This document shows, piece by piece, positions 17,695 to 26,494 of a DNA stretch of 64,000 nt; positions within the stretch are counted from its first letter, which is position 1; every line of letters starts with the position of its first letter. The notes below the pieces were generated by a model that saw only the letters and a program-made list of their open reading frames with translations, had not been told where the DNA came from and made no database searches. Location: positions 34,323 to 98,322 of the forward strand of contig JAGDZK010000093.1 in the NCBI GenBank assembly GCA_049115935.1. Reading direction: 5' to 3'. The position numbers and the translations under genes are program-made. Source of the DNA: Bermanella sp049115935 (GTDB lineage Bacteria; Pseudomonadota; Gammaproteobacteria; Pseudomonadales; Oceanobacteraceae).

Positions 17695-19422
17695 GTGACT
17701 AACAGGCTAGCAGTACGATATTATCGATTCTTATGTGTTTTTATTCTTAGCACTATAAGTTATTACGCTTACTCGCAACCAATAAACCATTATTTTGAAA
17801 ATAATGATTCTACGTTATTCGATAACAATGACGTCAGAAGCAGTAACCGAGAAGACGCTAACCCCGTAGTAACCATCAAACGTATTAACGTATCCCGTCT
17901 AAATAAAAATAAGCCAGATACAATTATCATTGACGATATTGAAAAGTTAATCAGCACGGATATAAAAGAAAATAATCAACGATACACCATTGACCGCTTA
18001 CATAATTTATCCACCAAGGTTACTACATACTACCGCTCTAAAGGCTATATCTTATCTAAGGTTTATTTTCCTGAACAAAGCGTTAAAAATAAATCACTCT
18101 ATTTAGATGTGGTTTACGGTAACCTAGAACAAGTCACTACCCATAAACAAGATCACTATTCAAGTGAGCGCTTAACTCGCCCCTTCCAAGATATTATTGG
18201 TAAACCTACTCATATTTCATCGCTCGAATCTTCACTGTTAGAATTAAACCAATACCCTGGTGTGTCTGTAAAATCTCGCTTTAAGCAAGGAGACGACATA
18301 GGCAACACTCAAATTGATATTTTTGTAACAGAAGAAAAAATAACGGATTTTAATTTCAGCTTTGATAACTATGGCAGCGAATACACAGGGTCCATGCGCG
18401 GCATGTTATCAGCCGATGTTTATAATATTGCGGATATGGCCGATCGATTGAATTTTAATATACTTGCCACCATTGACCCTGCCAATAGTTTGTTTGTTGG
18501 TGCAAACTACTCATTTAGGTGGTCGCCGTATTTTAAATCCGATTGGTTAAATAGCTTTTTTCGACATGGCATTATTACGCGGATCGGCTATCAAGAGTCG
18601 CAATACACAGTAGGTGGTGACTTTAAGCTAGTTAAAATTGAAGGTGAAGCTAACACCGCTTTTGTTGGTATAAGTAAGCATTTTATTTTAAGAAATCACC
18701 TACAACTTAATGGCGGATTAACCTTAAGTAAAAAACAAGCTACTAGTTTTCAAAACAACCAAGCACAAATTGAAGACAGTTTAAGCATTGCCACTATCAC
18801 ATCAGCCTTGCAGTGGAATGACCACATTGGCAGCCCGTCAGCCAGTGCAATTCAGCTAGACATCCACAAAGGTCTACCCGGTTTTGCCGGTGCTTATGAA
18901 AATGATGACTCCAAAATAAGCCGAAGTGGTACTTCAAATAATAAAGCACCGATGGATTTCACTAAATACAACCTAGTTATGATGCGTAATCAAGCGGTTG
19001 GTCCTTATCAATTTCTCACAAAAGTTAGATTCCAATACACGGATGACATTTTGCTTTCATCCGAGTTATCTAACTTAGGTGGTGCCAATGCTGTTCGCGG
19101 ATACAGCAATTCTGATTTCAGTGGTGACCATGCTTCGATCGCCACACTTGAAATATCAGGTAAGGCCAATGCCAGTAAGTTTGTATTACCCATCAGTAAT
19201 TTAAAATTAGCGGCCTTTTTTGATTATGGTAAAGGAAAACGCCTGGAGCCTAATCAAGATATCTTAGCTAACGCAGAAATGGCATCTGTTGGTGGCTATG
19301 CACAATTTATAAAAGACAATAAATTCAGTAGTAAAATAGAACTGGCCATACCACTTAATGACGTTGGCGAATCTAGCGCTAATAAGTTTGAAATTTTATT
19401 TAATTTTGATAGAGGTTTTTAA
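17695..19422 (+). CDS. TpsB-type outer-membrane transporter of two-partner secretion
   Basis: A 575-residue ShlB/FhaC-like transporter. The signal peptide is residues 1-28, with cleavage after Y-A-Y-S. A POTRA domain (about 57-147) includes the Y-R-S-K-G-Y-I-L-S-K-V-Y-F motif. A 16-strand beta-barrel follows, with the LGGANAVRGY motif of the lid loop near residue 460 and a terminal Phe for Bam insertion. It exports the TpsA protein encoded 1 base downstream. The start is GTG at 17695, with AGGA 8 bases before it; the ATG two bases earlier is followed at once by a stop. The pair forms one operon. Confidence 0.9.
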   Translation: MTNRLAVRYYRFLCVFILSTISYYAYSQPINHYFENNDSTLFDNNDVRSSNREDANPVVTIKRINVSRLNKNKPDTIIIDDIEKLISTDIKENNQRYTIDRLHNLSTKVTTYYRSKGYILSKVYFPEQSVKNKSLYLDVVYGNLEQVTTHKQDHYSSERLTRPFQDIIGKPTHISSLESSLLELNQYPGVSVKSRFKQGDDIGNTQIDIFVTEEKITDFNFSFDNYGSEYTGSMRGMLSADVYNIADMADRLNFNILATIDPANSLFVGANYSFRWSPYFKSDWLNSFFRHGIITRIGYQESQYTVGGDFKLVKIEGEANTAFVGISKHFILRNHLQLNGGLTLSKKQATSFQNNQAQIEDSLSIATITSALQWNDHIGSPSASAIQLDIHKGLPGFAGAYENDDSKISRSGTSNNKAPMDFTKYNLVMMRNQAVGPYQFLTKVRFQYTDDILLSSELSNLGGANAVRGYSNSDFSGDHASIATLEISGKANASKFVLPISNLKLAAFFDYGKGKRLEPNQDILANAEMASVGGYAQFIKDNKFSSKIELAIPLNDVGESSANKFEILFNFDRGF

Positions 19423-19423
19423 T

Positions 19424-22400
19424 ATGAGCTATAAATCTAGAACTTCACACTTCTCTATCACTACCCTTGCATTCGCCATTGCTGCAGCCAATAGCTCTTA
19501 CATTCAAGCTGATGATCCTAATAGGGAACTCAATACTACAGGTATGGATTTCACTGACAATGCCACCAGTATTGATATCAGCGATAAAGGGCAAAATGTA
19601 AACCTCGAATGGAAAAAGTTCAATATATTAGAAAATGAGACATTTGAATTTATTCAAGCCGATAATGGTGTTGTTGTAAATCAAATTGTTGGTGGATCTG
19701 TCTCAGAAATAATGGGGGGTATAAAAGCCAATGGACACGTATTTTTAGTAAACGAAAATGGTTTCACATTTGGTAAAAACGCAGTAATTGATACACAAGG
19801 GTTTTTAGCTACCACCTTTTCTGCCGTACTTAACGAAAGCGATGTAACCCTCTCGCCAGGTACTGGAGAGGGTGTAATTACTTTAAATAAGCTAGACATA
19901 GTCGGCGACACTCAATACGTTGCTTTTTACAGCCCAAGCATTAATGTCAATGGCAGTGTAACCGACCAAACTACAGGTAATGACACTCATATATCACTAA
20001 ACACACAAACATCTACAGGCACCGTCACTATTCCTGGTCTCCCAATAGAGTTTACAGTTAAAACAGATGAAATTAAGCCCATTACTCAAAGTTTAACAAT
20101 TCAAGATGAAACCACTTCAGGCGCCAATGACCAAGGAACCATAACTAGCCAAAATGGTACGGTTATTTTAAATGCCAAAAATATAGACAACTTATTGAAT
20201 AGTAATATCACTCTACCTAAACAAATCACGGCTAAAAATTTAATTGCCAGCGTAAGCAGTAATACAAAATTCTCTAAAAGTTTAAATTTTAATAATAGTG
20301 GCATTGAAAATTTTACTTTAAATAGCACAGAGGATATTGCAGTTAACAGTTACATTGTCGGTAGCAATTTAAGCTTAAACCTCAAAGGAAAAAACATTAA
20401 CGTAAATGAAATCAGTCCCGAATATGGTTACCTTGGCAGTAGTAACGGTCTTAAAAATATATCGTTAGAGACAATTGATAGCGGTGCTATCACACTGAGC
20501 AATTCTATAAAAGCGAGCGAAACGCTATCATTATTGGGCGACGTAACAATATCGGTGCTTAATGCGGAGAAGGAAGATAAGCCTGTAACCATAACATTAC
20601 GTGCCGATAATGAAATTAAAATTAATAGTCTTAATTACGCCAACGCCACCAGTAAAGACAGAAATTTAGATATAATTACCAAAAAATTAACATTGGGAGA
20701 TATTAAAACCAATTTCGAAGAATTAACTATCCGAACAGATAATATAACCTTAACCGGATCAAGTTATGATTATAAGAATAGCTTCAGTTTGTCTTATTAT
20801 GATAACAAACTCACCAACATGAATTTAGAAAAAACAATCAAATTCACTGGCAATGAGCTAGATTTAAGCAACACAGTATTTAACTTAACAGAGAATGACG
20901 TAGTTATTAATTTTGGTGACTCAGAAACTGGTCAAAAGCTTAAAGCTTTAAACCTAGAAAACATAAGCATGTCTGAATCAAGCCATGGTTTTAAAAGCCT
21001 TAATTTTAACTTTGATAACAGCGCCACCAGTATGGATCTAAACGGCCAGATAAATACTAAAGAATTTATACTGACAAAAAACGACCAAGTAGATTTCACC
21101 ATCAATACAAACGATAGCCTGAACATCAAAGGTCTACAAAATTTCGACATTAATAATGCCAAAATAAATGCCACTGATAATATAGTAACGATCATTGGTG
21201 ATAGCGCCGACAACACCATAAATCCTACCGCCACTATTGGTAACATTAAAGCCAAAGAGCTTTCCATCTCTGGTTTCAATAAATTAAATATCAATGCATC
21301 AAGAATAGAAACACAAGATGGCGACCTAACACTTGATGCGAACAACCTACTCTTAAATGGCAGTGATCTTACCCTTGCTACGGAGTCTGGCAATATTAAA
21401 GTTACAAATACTATAAACGCTAACAATAATAGTGTAACGATAAATAGTGGCTCAAAGGGATTCGAGTTATCAGGTATTTCTAATGCAAATAACATAACCA
21501 TCAACAAGTCTGGCCCAAGCAATAACAATACAACACAATCATTATCAGGCGATTACATTGCCAGTGGTTATATTGATATGAAATCACTCGGTAGTATCAG
21601 TTTAACAAGTGATGTCACATTATCTGCTGAGAAAACAAACGCTGGCTTTGGTATTAATCTACAAGGCACCAAAATCACCAGTCTGAGCGATATTACGATT
21701 AAAGGTGATAATATAAAACTTGGCGAAATTAACGCTGCCGCTATCAGAGTAAGCAATTACTCCGATGCTTCAAATGGATTGCATTTAACAGGAAACTTAA
21801 TAGCTAATGATCCAGCAAATTCAGCCACGCCCTCAACCTTAGACTTAAATGTAAGCGCTATCGAACTACTTAATGACTTAACACTAGAAGGTGATATCAA
21901 CTTTTTGGATGCTAAAACATTAACTGAAACAGGCTTACGCTTTACGGATTCGAATGAACTCGCCCCCACTATTAATGGCTCAAAACACTTAACCCTTAAT
22001 GCAAAAAACAAAGATGATGTATATCTTTATAATTTCGGTGAAACAACCAAGCTTGCATCACTGACGTTAAATGGCGAAGGCAGATTGCATATGGTTGGCT
22101 TCCCTAATATATCGAACTCATCTGGATTAAGCATTTTAGGTAAATGGGACTGGGATTTAGCTGATCCTTTAACATTTACTACAGATGATTACGACTTAAA
22201 TTTATCAGGCGTCAATTTAAATGCCGTGGGTGTAATCACTTTTGACACGGGTAGCGGCAGCCTAAGCTTAGGTAGTATTGGCTCAAAAGGTACAGTTACA
22301 GAACTTATTATAAATAACGCTGGCAGCCTTAATTTACACGGGGACATCAATCTTGTAGGTGCACTTGGTTATGATTTCTCTAATGTGGGAGCAATCAATC

Positions 22401-23269
22401 TTCACAAAGATATGACCTTTGGAAGCCAAGATCTGCCAACAATTGTTAATTTTGGTGATGCTGATATAAATGGGACGTTTGACCTCAATATATATAGCGA
22501 TGATATTACCCTTGGTGAAATCGGTTCTATTGAAGCGTTACAGGATTTGAATATCTTTAGCTCGAGTGATTTAGTATTCGATCATTCTATTAACTTAGTT
22601 GGTAACGCTAATATTACAGCGAATAAAATCAGTGTTAATAATGAAATTCGATCTACAGGTCTTGATATTAACCTTAATGCCGTTTCAGATATATCCATGT
22701 CAAAAGACGCAACCTTATATGCTGACTATGGCAATATTACATTGGATTCACAGACCGGCAATATTGGCTTAGGCGCGCTTATTTCTGAGAGAGGTGATGT
22801 GACCATAAAATCTCATGCTGGTTATATTAATAATGCCATTGGCGATTATGTTTCAAATAGTGATGCTTCCAGCAACATTACCAGCAACAGCCTTACCTTA
22901 TTAGGAAAAGTACGGGTTGGCGATTCTGTTGCAAACCCTATTGTAATCGACATTGAGAATAACGGTGTAATCAGCGCTGAATCGGATGGTAATATTTATA
23001 TTGCGAACCGTAATAACGCTGGCATTAATTCACAAGGCCGTGTAATCGATACAACATCAAAGTCTGGTACTGCCATTATTGATGCGTTCAACCTAATACA
23101 ATCGACGTCGATGAATTCATTGATTGAACCAAATTATAAAACAACACTTGGTCTCATTGAGAATTCAAACTGGCAATTAGATGAAGAAGACAACATAAAA
23201 ACTATTAAAACACCTAATCCAAGTCCTAACCTATATTACTCAAGACAAGGTTGGCGTTTAGGCTACTAA
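19424..23269 (+). CDS. TpsA-type secreted exoprotein (filamentous haemagglutinin N-domain)
   Basis: A 1281-residue protein. The signal peptide is about 1-33 (ending Y-I-Q-A-D). The TPS domain (about 35-250) has NQIVGG, GGIKANGHVFLVN and the NENGFTFG motif, a variant of the usual NPNGI. The remainder is Asn/Ser/Thr-rich repeated beta-strand sequence typical of a long right-handed beta-helix. No VENN motif, CdiA-like toxin end or immunity gene is present, so an adhesin is more likely than contact-dependent inhibition. The ATG at 19424 is chosen because AGAGG precedes it and the signal peptide starts there; an upstream frame start inside tpsB is unlikely. A terminator follows. Confidence 0.88.
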   Translation: MSYKSRTSHFSITTLAFAIAAANSSYIQADDPNRELNTTGMDFTDNATSIDISDKGQNVNLEWKKFNILENETFEFIQADNGVVVNQIVGGSVSEIMGGIKANGHVFLVNENGFTFGKNAVIDTQGFLATTFSAVLNESDVTLSPGTGEGVITLNKLDIVGDTQYVAFYSPSINVNGSVTDQTTGNDTHISLNTQTSTGTVTIPGLPIEFTVKTDEIKPITQSLTIQDETTSGANDQGTITSQNGTVILNAKNIDNLLNSNITLPKQITAKNLIASVSSNTKFSKSLNFNNSGIENFTLNSTEDIAVNSYIVGSNLSLNLKGKNINVNEISPEYGYLGSSNGLKNISLETIDSGAITLSNSIKASETLSLLGDVTISVLNAEKEDKPVTITLRADNEIKINSLNYANATSKDRNLDIITKKLTLGDIKTNFEELTIRTDNITLTGSSYDYKNSFSLSYYDNKLTNMNLEKTIKFTGNELDLSNTVFNLTENDVVINFGDSETGQKLKALNLENISMSESSHGFKSLNFNFDNSATSMDLNGQINTKEFILTKNDQVDFTINTNDSLNIKGLQNFDINNAKINATDNIVTIIGDSADNTINPTATIGNIKAKELSISGFNKLNINASRIETQDGDLTLDANNLLLNGSDLTLATESGNIKVTNTINANNNSVTINSGSKGFELSGISNANNITINKSGPSNNNTTQSLSGDYIASGYIDMKSLGSISLTSDVTLSAEKTNAGFGINLQGTKITSLSDITIKGDNIKLGEINAAAIRVSNYSDASNGLHLTGNLIANDPANSATPSTLDLNVSAIELLNDLTLEGDINFLDAKTLTETGLRFTDSNELAPTINGSKHLTLNAKNKDDVYLYNFGETTKLASLTLNGEGRLHMVGFPNISNSSGLSILGKWDWDLADPLTFTTDDYDLNLSGVNLNAVGVITFDTGSGSLSLGSIGSKGTVTELIINNAGSLNLHGDINLVGALGYDFSNVGAINLHKDMTFGSQDLPTIVNFGDADINGTFDLNIYSDDITLGEIGSIEALQDLNIFSSSDLVFDHSINLVGNANITANKISVNNEIRSTGLDINLNAVSDISMSKDATLYADYGNITLDSQTGNIGLGALISERGDVTIKSHAGYINNAIGDYVSNSDASSNITSNSLTLLGKVRVGDSVANPIVIDIENNGVISAESDGNIYIANRNNAGINSQGRVIDTTSKSGTAIIDAFNLIQSTSMNSLIEPNYKTTLGLIENSNWQLDEEDNIKTIKTPNPSPNLYYSRQGWRLGY

Positions 23270-23291
23270 ATTTCAAACATCGCAACGACTC

Positions 23292-23320
23292 AAAAAAGCA
23301 GGATATCATCCTGCTTTTTT
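23292..23320 (+). terminator. Rho-independent terminator after the tpsB-tpsA operon
   Basis: AAAAAAGCAGGAT (23292-23304) and ATCCTGCTTTTTT (23308-23320) form a perfect 13-base stem with a 3-base loop and a run of six T. The A tract on the other side means it could also stop minus-strand transcripts. Confidence 0.88.
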
Positions 23321-23479
23321 GTGCGCACAAATTACGCCAATACATTCACTAAATCAGACACTGGGCCTACTAAAATAGAACGAGTTCTCATTACCATATA
23401 ACTAATACTTAATACCTATTGTGAGTATTTATTCATCGACTATTATTCGCGCCTTATTTTAGTGCAGAGTATCTCCTCT

Positions 23480-24052
23480 ATGAAAACACTCTCGTTAGCT
23501 ATCGTATTTCGCACGAGCCTATTTTTTCTTTTATCCGTCATTGTGTGCAATCAATCTATTGCCGCCCATGCTGCTAATCGCAATCATAACTACCTAGGCG
23601 CTAATATCGGTTTTCAGCCTAATGCGATTACGAACTTGAAGCTGCCGATTAAAGCGCTTAAGGGTTCTCAGGTCAGTACCCGTGATGCCCTTCAAATTAA
23701 CTTTCAAGATAAAGGAGCCATCACTATTCATACTGTCACAAAAGAGTCTATCGGATTTAGTGTGGATATGCGTGACTACCCTGCACATATTATGGGACTA
23801 AAGAAAACGAATGAAAAAAATGATTACGCTATATTGATTGACACTGCAATCAAGGATTCCAACATTACATACAAACCCTTAAAAACAGCCATATTTAAGA
23901 CTCGTAATGGTGATGGGTATTTAACCATAGGGTTAAGAGGTTCGGTCATTTATTTAACAGACAACCAGACCGATCACTTAGTGACGAAAATCCATATTCA
24001 AGACATGAGTGAGCAAGATATCCACAGCCTAATTATTAAAGGATTACTTTAA
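23480..24052 (+). CDS. Secreted protein of unknown function
   Basis: A 190-residue protein from the ATG at 23480; an in-frame GTG lies at 23462 but neither start has a clear ribosome-binding site. The signal peptide is residues 1-31, with probable cleavage after S-I-A-A-H-A-A. The mature part is beta-rich with no Cys pair and no recognised family. Conserved-looking pieces are IGFSVDMRDYPAHIM and GDGYLTIGLRGSVIYL. It stands alone between the tpsA terminator and a convergent oxidoreductase gene, and its 3' end lies within a perfect hairpin. Confidence 0.65.
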   Translation: MKTLSLAIVFRTSLFFLLSVIVCNQSIAAHAANRNHNYLGANIGFQPNAITNLKLPIKALKGSQVSTRDALQINFQDKGAITIHTVTKESIGFSVDMRDYPAHIMGLKKTNEKNDYAILIDTAIKDSNITYKPLKTAIFKTRNGDGYLTIGLRGSVIYLTDNQTDHLVTKIHIQDMSEQDIHSLIIKGLL

Positions 24053-24062
24053 TAATTAGGCT
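24026..24062. terminator. Bidirectional hairpin spanning the 3' end of the secreted-protein gene
   Basis: AGCCTAATTATTAAAG (24026-24041) and its exact complement (24047-24062) form a 16-base stem with a 5-base loop, including the stop codon of the gene at 24052. It lies between two convergent genes and likely ends both transcripts, though the T tracts are short. Confidence 0.6.
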
Positions 24063-24071
24063 CGATATTGT

Positions 24072-25052
24072 TTATGTGAATGCCGCTTTTATTAACTCAA
24101 AACTACGTTTTCGATCTTCAAGATAATACATATTGCTCACTATCATTATTTCATCTAATTGATACTGCTGAGCAATATTGGTTATTTTTTCTTTTACTTG
24201 ATCTTGTGTACCGACCACTCGCAGCGCACTTCTGCTTTTCATAAAATCAGCTAACTGAGGTGTAATGGGGTATAGCGCAGCTTCTTCCGGCGTTAAAAAT
24301 GAGCCTTGAGTTTGCCCTGTTACAAAACGATAAAAATTAATATCAAATGCTCTGGCTAGTTCTTGCGCTTTCTCTTGAGTATCTGCACAGAATGCACTGA
24401 TTGTTAACATGCTATACGGCTCACGACACAATGCACTGGCTTTAAAGTGATTGCGATAGTGACTCATGTAATTTGCTTGTACCTGCGGATTAATAAATGC
24501 AGCCAAGTTATAAGGTAAGCCTCTCTGAGCTGCCAATTGGGCGCTATCTGGGCTTGAGCCTAACATCCATAATGGGATGTCTTCCGACGGCTTTGGACAC
24601 ACCAAAGGCTGAGTGTTCTCTTGCCATAAATATTCACTTAACTTTTCAACTAATTTTGGGAAAGCCTCAAATTTAGGTCGACCATCTGTTGCTAAAGCCT
24701 TAGCGGTTTCCATGTCGGCACCCGGTGCACGCCCCACCCCTAGATCGATTCGACTTGGATATAAATTAGATAAAACAGAAAACACCTCTGCTATTTTATA
24801 TGGGCTATAGTGTGGCAGCATAATACCACCCGAACCGAGGCGAATGGTGTTTGTAGCGGCTCCAATAGCCGCTAATAGCACCTCAGGCGCTGCGCCCGCT
24901 ACTGATGGAAATGCATGATGCTCAGATACCCAAAAACGCTCATAGCCTAATGATTCGCACCATTGCGCCATTGCTAATGTTTCTTGCAGGGCCTTTGCAC
25001 CTTGATTCCGACCATGTGACATGGATTGATCAAGTACAGATAATTTAAACAT
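24072..25052 (-). CDS. LLM-class flavin-dependent oxidoreductase
   Basis: A 326-residue luciferase-like monooxygenase of the single-component type. Features are the N-terminal F-K-L-S-V-L-D-Q-S, the central RFWVSEHHA motif (about residues 47-55), IRLGSGGIMLPHYSP, and DLGVGRAPG near residue 108. Such enzymes use FMNH2 to oxidise small organic molecules; the substrate cannot be inferred. The ATG at 25052 is preferred over one seven codons upstream because it begins the family sequence and has a GAGAG site 5 bases before it. It is transcribed alone. Confidence 0.88.
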   Translation of the reverse strand: MFKLSVLDQSMSHGRNQGAKALQETLAMAQWCESLGYERFWVSEHHAFPSVAGAAPEVLLAAIGAATNTIRLGSGGIMLPHYSPYKIAEVFSVLSNLYPSRIDLGVGRAPGADMETAKALATDGRPKFEAFPKLVEKLSEYLWQENTQPLVCPKPSEDIPLWMLGSSPDSAQLAAQRGLPYNLAAFINPQVQANYMSHYRNHFKASALCREPYSMLTISAFCADTQEKAQELARAFDINFYRFVTGQTQGSFLTPEEAALYPITPQLADFMKSRSALRVVGTQDQVKEKITNIAQQYQLDEIMIVSNMYYLEDRKRSFELIKAAFT

Positions 25053-25240
25053 TTTTACTCTCAACATAAGCAAGTAATCAGGTTAATCCTTTAGCCGTTA
25101 AGCCTCAATGCAAGATAATAGGACGATGCGTTTTACCTGAAAGCGCAATTACACAGATATAAAGAGATAATTGATAGAAGGTGCAAGACTTTTACAGTTT
25201 CGATACTATGACGCCTCATTTATATAAAAGAGGAACACCT

Positions 25241-25603
25241 ATGATTACATATTTTTATTGGTTACTTATATTAGCACTTGTGCTGACATCTCTTTACGCA
25301 TTAGGTGTTAAGCTAAATAAGTGGAAACCTGCTGCAATCGTAGCCGCTAGTATCTTTATTATTGGTAGCGCAGCATACTTTTTTCACTTCCAACAAGTGT
25401 TTGTTAAAAATTGGGGAGGAGTGATGACCGTAACTGTACCGGATGGGCATCAACATATGATGGCTACTTGGAAGAATGATAATTTATGGTTGGAAAGTTA
25501 TGACTCCAAAACCAATACTTGCCATTTTAGAGAGTACTCGAAAGGCGCAATGCTAGAAGGCAAAGTTTTAATCAAAAACTGTAATCCGTTAATGGCAAAA
25601 TAA
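25241..25603 (+). CDS. Small inner-membrane protein of unknown function
   Basis: A 120-residue protein. Membrane segments lie at about residues 3-21 and 29-47, with a Lys-rich turn between. A mostly periplasmic C-terminal domain of about 70 residues has two Cys (N-T-C-H-F near 97 and K-N-C-N-P near 114) that could form a disulphide. The ATG at 25241 is chosen because AGAGGA lies 7 bases upstream; an upstream in-frame start would add a hydrophilic leader. It is single-gene, with a hairpin terminator right after the stop. No family was recognised. Confidence 0.7.
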   Translation: MITYFYWLLILALVLTSLYALGVKLNKWKPAAIVAASIFIIGSAAYFFHFQQVFVKNWGGVMTVTVPDGHQHMMATWKNDNLWLESYDSKTNTCHFREYSKGAMLEGKVLIKNCNPLMAK

Positions 25604-25620
25604 TATCTGGCGTCAACTAT

Positions 25621-25653
25621 ATTAAGTGGTATTTATATTTACATACCACTTAA
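25621..25653. terminator. Bidirectional terminator between convergent genes
   Basis: ATTAAGTGGTAT (25621-25632) pairs with ATACCACTTAAAT (25643-25655), and T-rich sequence follows. It overlaps the last codons of the minus-strand binding-protein gene and lies just after the plus-strand membrane-protein gene. Confidence 0.7.
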
Positions 25654-26397
25654 ATTACTTTTTATTATTTTATCAATCACGCCAACTTTCTTCATTTTTT
25701 TAATCTCAAAATTCAACCTTGTAAGTATATTCTGCATTTTGGGAGATTTTAAAACCTGAAAGTGTAAATAGTTATAGTCAATGTGCCGACGAGAAAATAC
25801 GATATTTTCTTTTAGGCTTAAATTACTCGAGATCAGATATTTAGCGACATATTGATCCATCACAGCGGCTTTCATTACATCTCCTTGATTATTAAATAAA
25901 TCTAAAAGCATCGCTGCTTCAGTTGAAAAATCATTCCTAATTAATTTACCGTTTTTAAATAATGTATTTAATGTTGGATAGCTATAAGCTGTATGCGTGT
26001 TTATCACCGCTCCAATTAAAGACTCGTCATTTTCAAATACATTCGGTGTTTTACGATGAAATACAAAAAAATCCTTAATACTAGTAATGGGCTCACTCCA
26101 TATATATCGACTGGGATTTTCAACCCAACCTGGCGACTCCATTCTCATATCAATCTCTTTCGTATCCAATTTGGCTTTAGCTAGTTGTTCGGGTAAAAAA
26201 ACAAATTCTAATTCTAAACTAGAAGCCTTTGCAGCTTTTTTTAAGGTTTCAATGAGAATTCCGTGTAAGTGACTACCATTTATAATGATATAAGGAGGAT
26301 AGCCTGCAGGGGGAACAGCAACCTTAACATCACTGGCGAAGGATAATTGAAAACAAAAAATCCATAGTAAAAAACTAAGGCTGAATCTAAAAGGCAT
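25639..26397 (-). CDS. Periplasmic solute-binding protein, family 3-like
   Basis: A 252-residue protein with a signal peptide (1-21, ending L-S-F-A-S) and the layout of a family 3 bacterial binding protein. It has PPAGYPPYIIING near the mature N-terminus, HGILIETLKKAAKASSLELEF, and a W-S-E-P-I segment around residue 105. No transporter permease or ATPase gene is nearby, so it is more likely an orphan sensor or scavenging protein than part of a transporter. A 16-base palindrome lies in its promoter region. The ligand is unknown, perhaps an amino acid. Confidence 0.75.
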   Translation of the reverse strand: MPFRFSLSFLLWIFCFQLSFASDVKVAVPPAGYPPYIIINGSHLHGILIETLKKAAKASSLELEFVFLPEQLAKAKLDTKEIDMRMESPGWVENPSRYIWSEPITSIKDFFVFHRKTPNVFENDESLIGAVINTHTAYSYPTLNTLFKNGKLIRNDFSTEAAMLLDLFNNQGDVMKAAVMDQYVAKYLISSNLSLKENIVFSRRHIDYNYLHFQVLKSPKMQNILTRLNFEIKKMKKVGVIDKIIKSNLSGM

Positions 26398-26420
26398 GAA
26401 GATCCCAAGTAGCTGTATAA

Positions 26421-26436
26421 TGAGTTATATAACTCA
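26421..26436. promoter_or_regulatory. Perfect palindrome upstream of the binding-protein gene
   Basis: TGAGTTATATAACTCA is a 16-base perfect palindrome 24 bases upstream of the binding-protein start and about 60 bases past the end of fliD. It could be an operator for a dimeric repressor of that gene; no regulator is encoded nearby. Confidence 0.35.
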
Positions 26437-26494
26437 GTCTAGTTTATTTTCATATAACCACAGAGATAAAGGCTTATGTTGACGGAATTAACCT

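Noticed and set aside
19358..19423. Upstream start of tpsA inside the tpsB end
   Set aside because: It would add 22 residues before a normal signal peptide; the ATG at 19424 has AGAGG and starts the signal peptide.
17695..23269. TPS pair as contact-dependent inhibition system
   Set aside because: No VENN motif, no toxin end and no small immunity gene after tpsA; a terminator follows directly.
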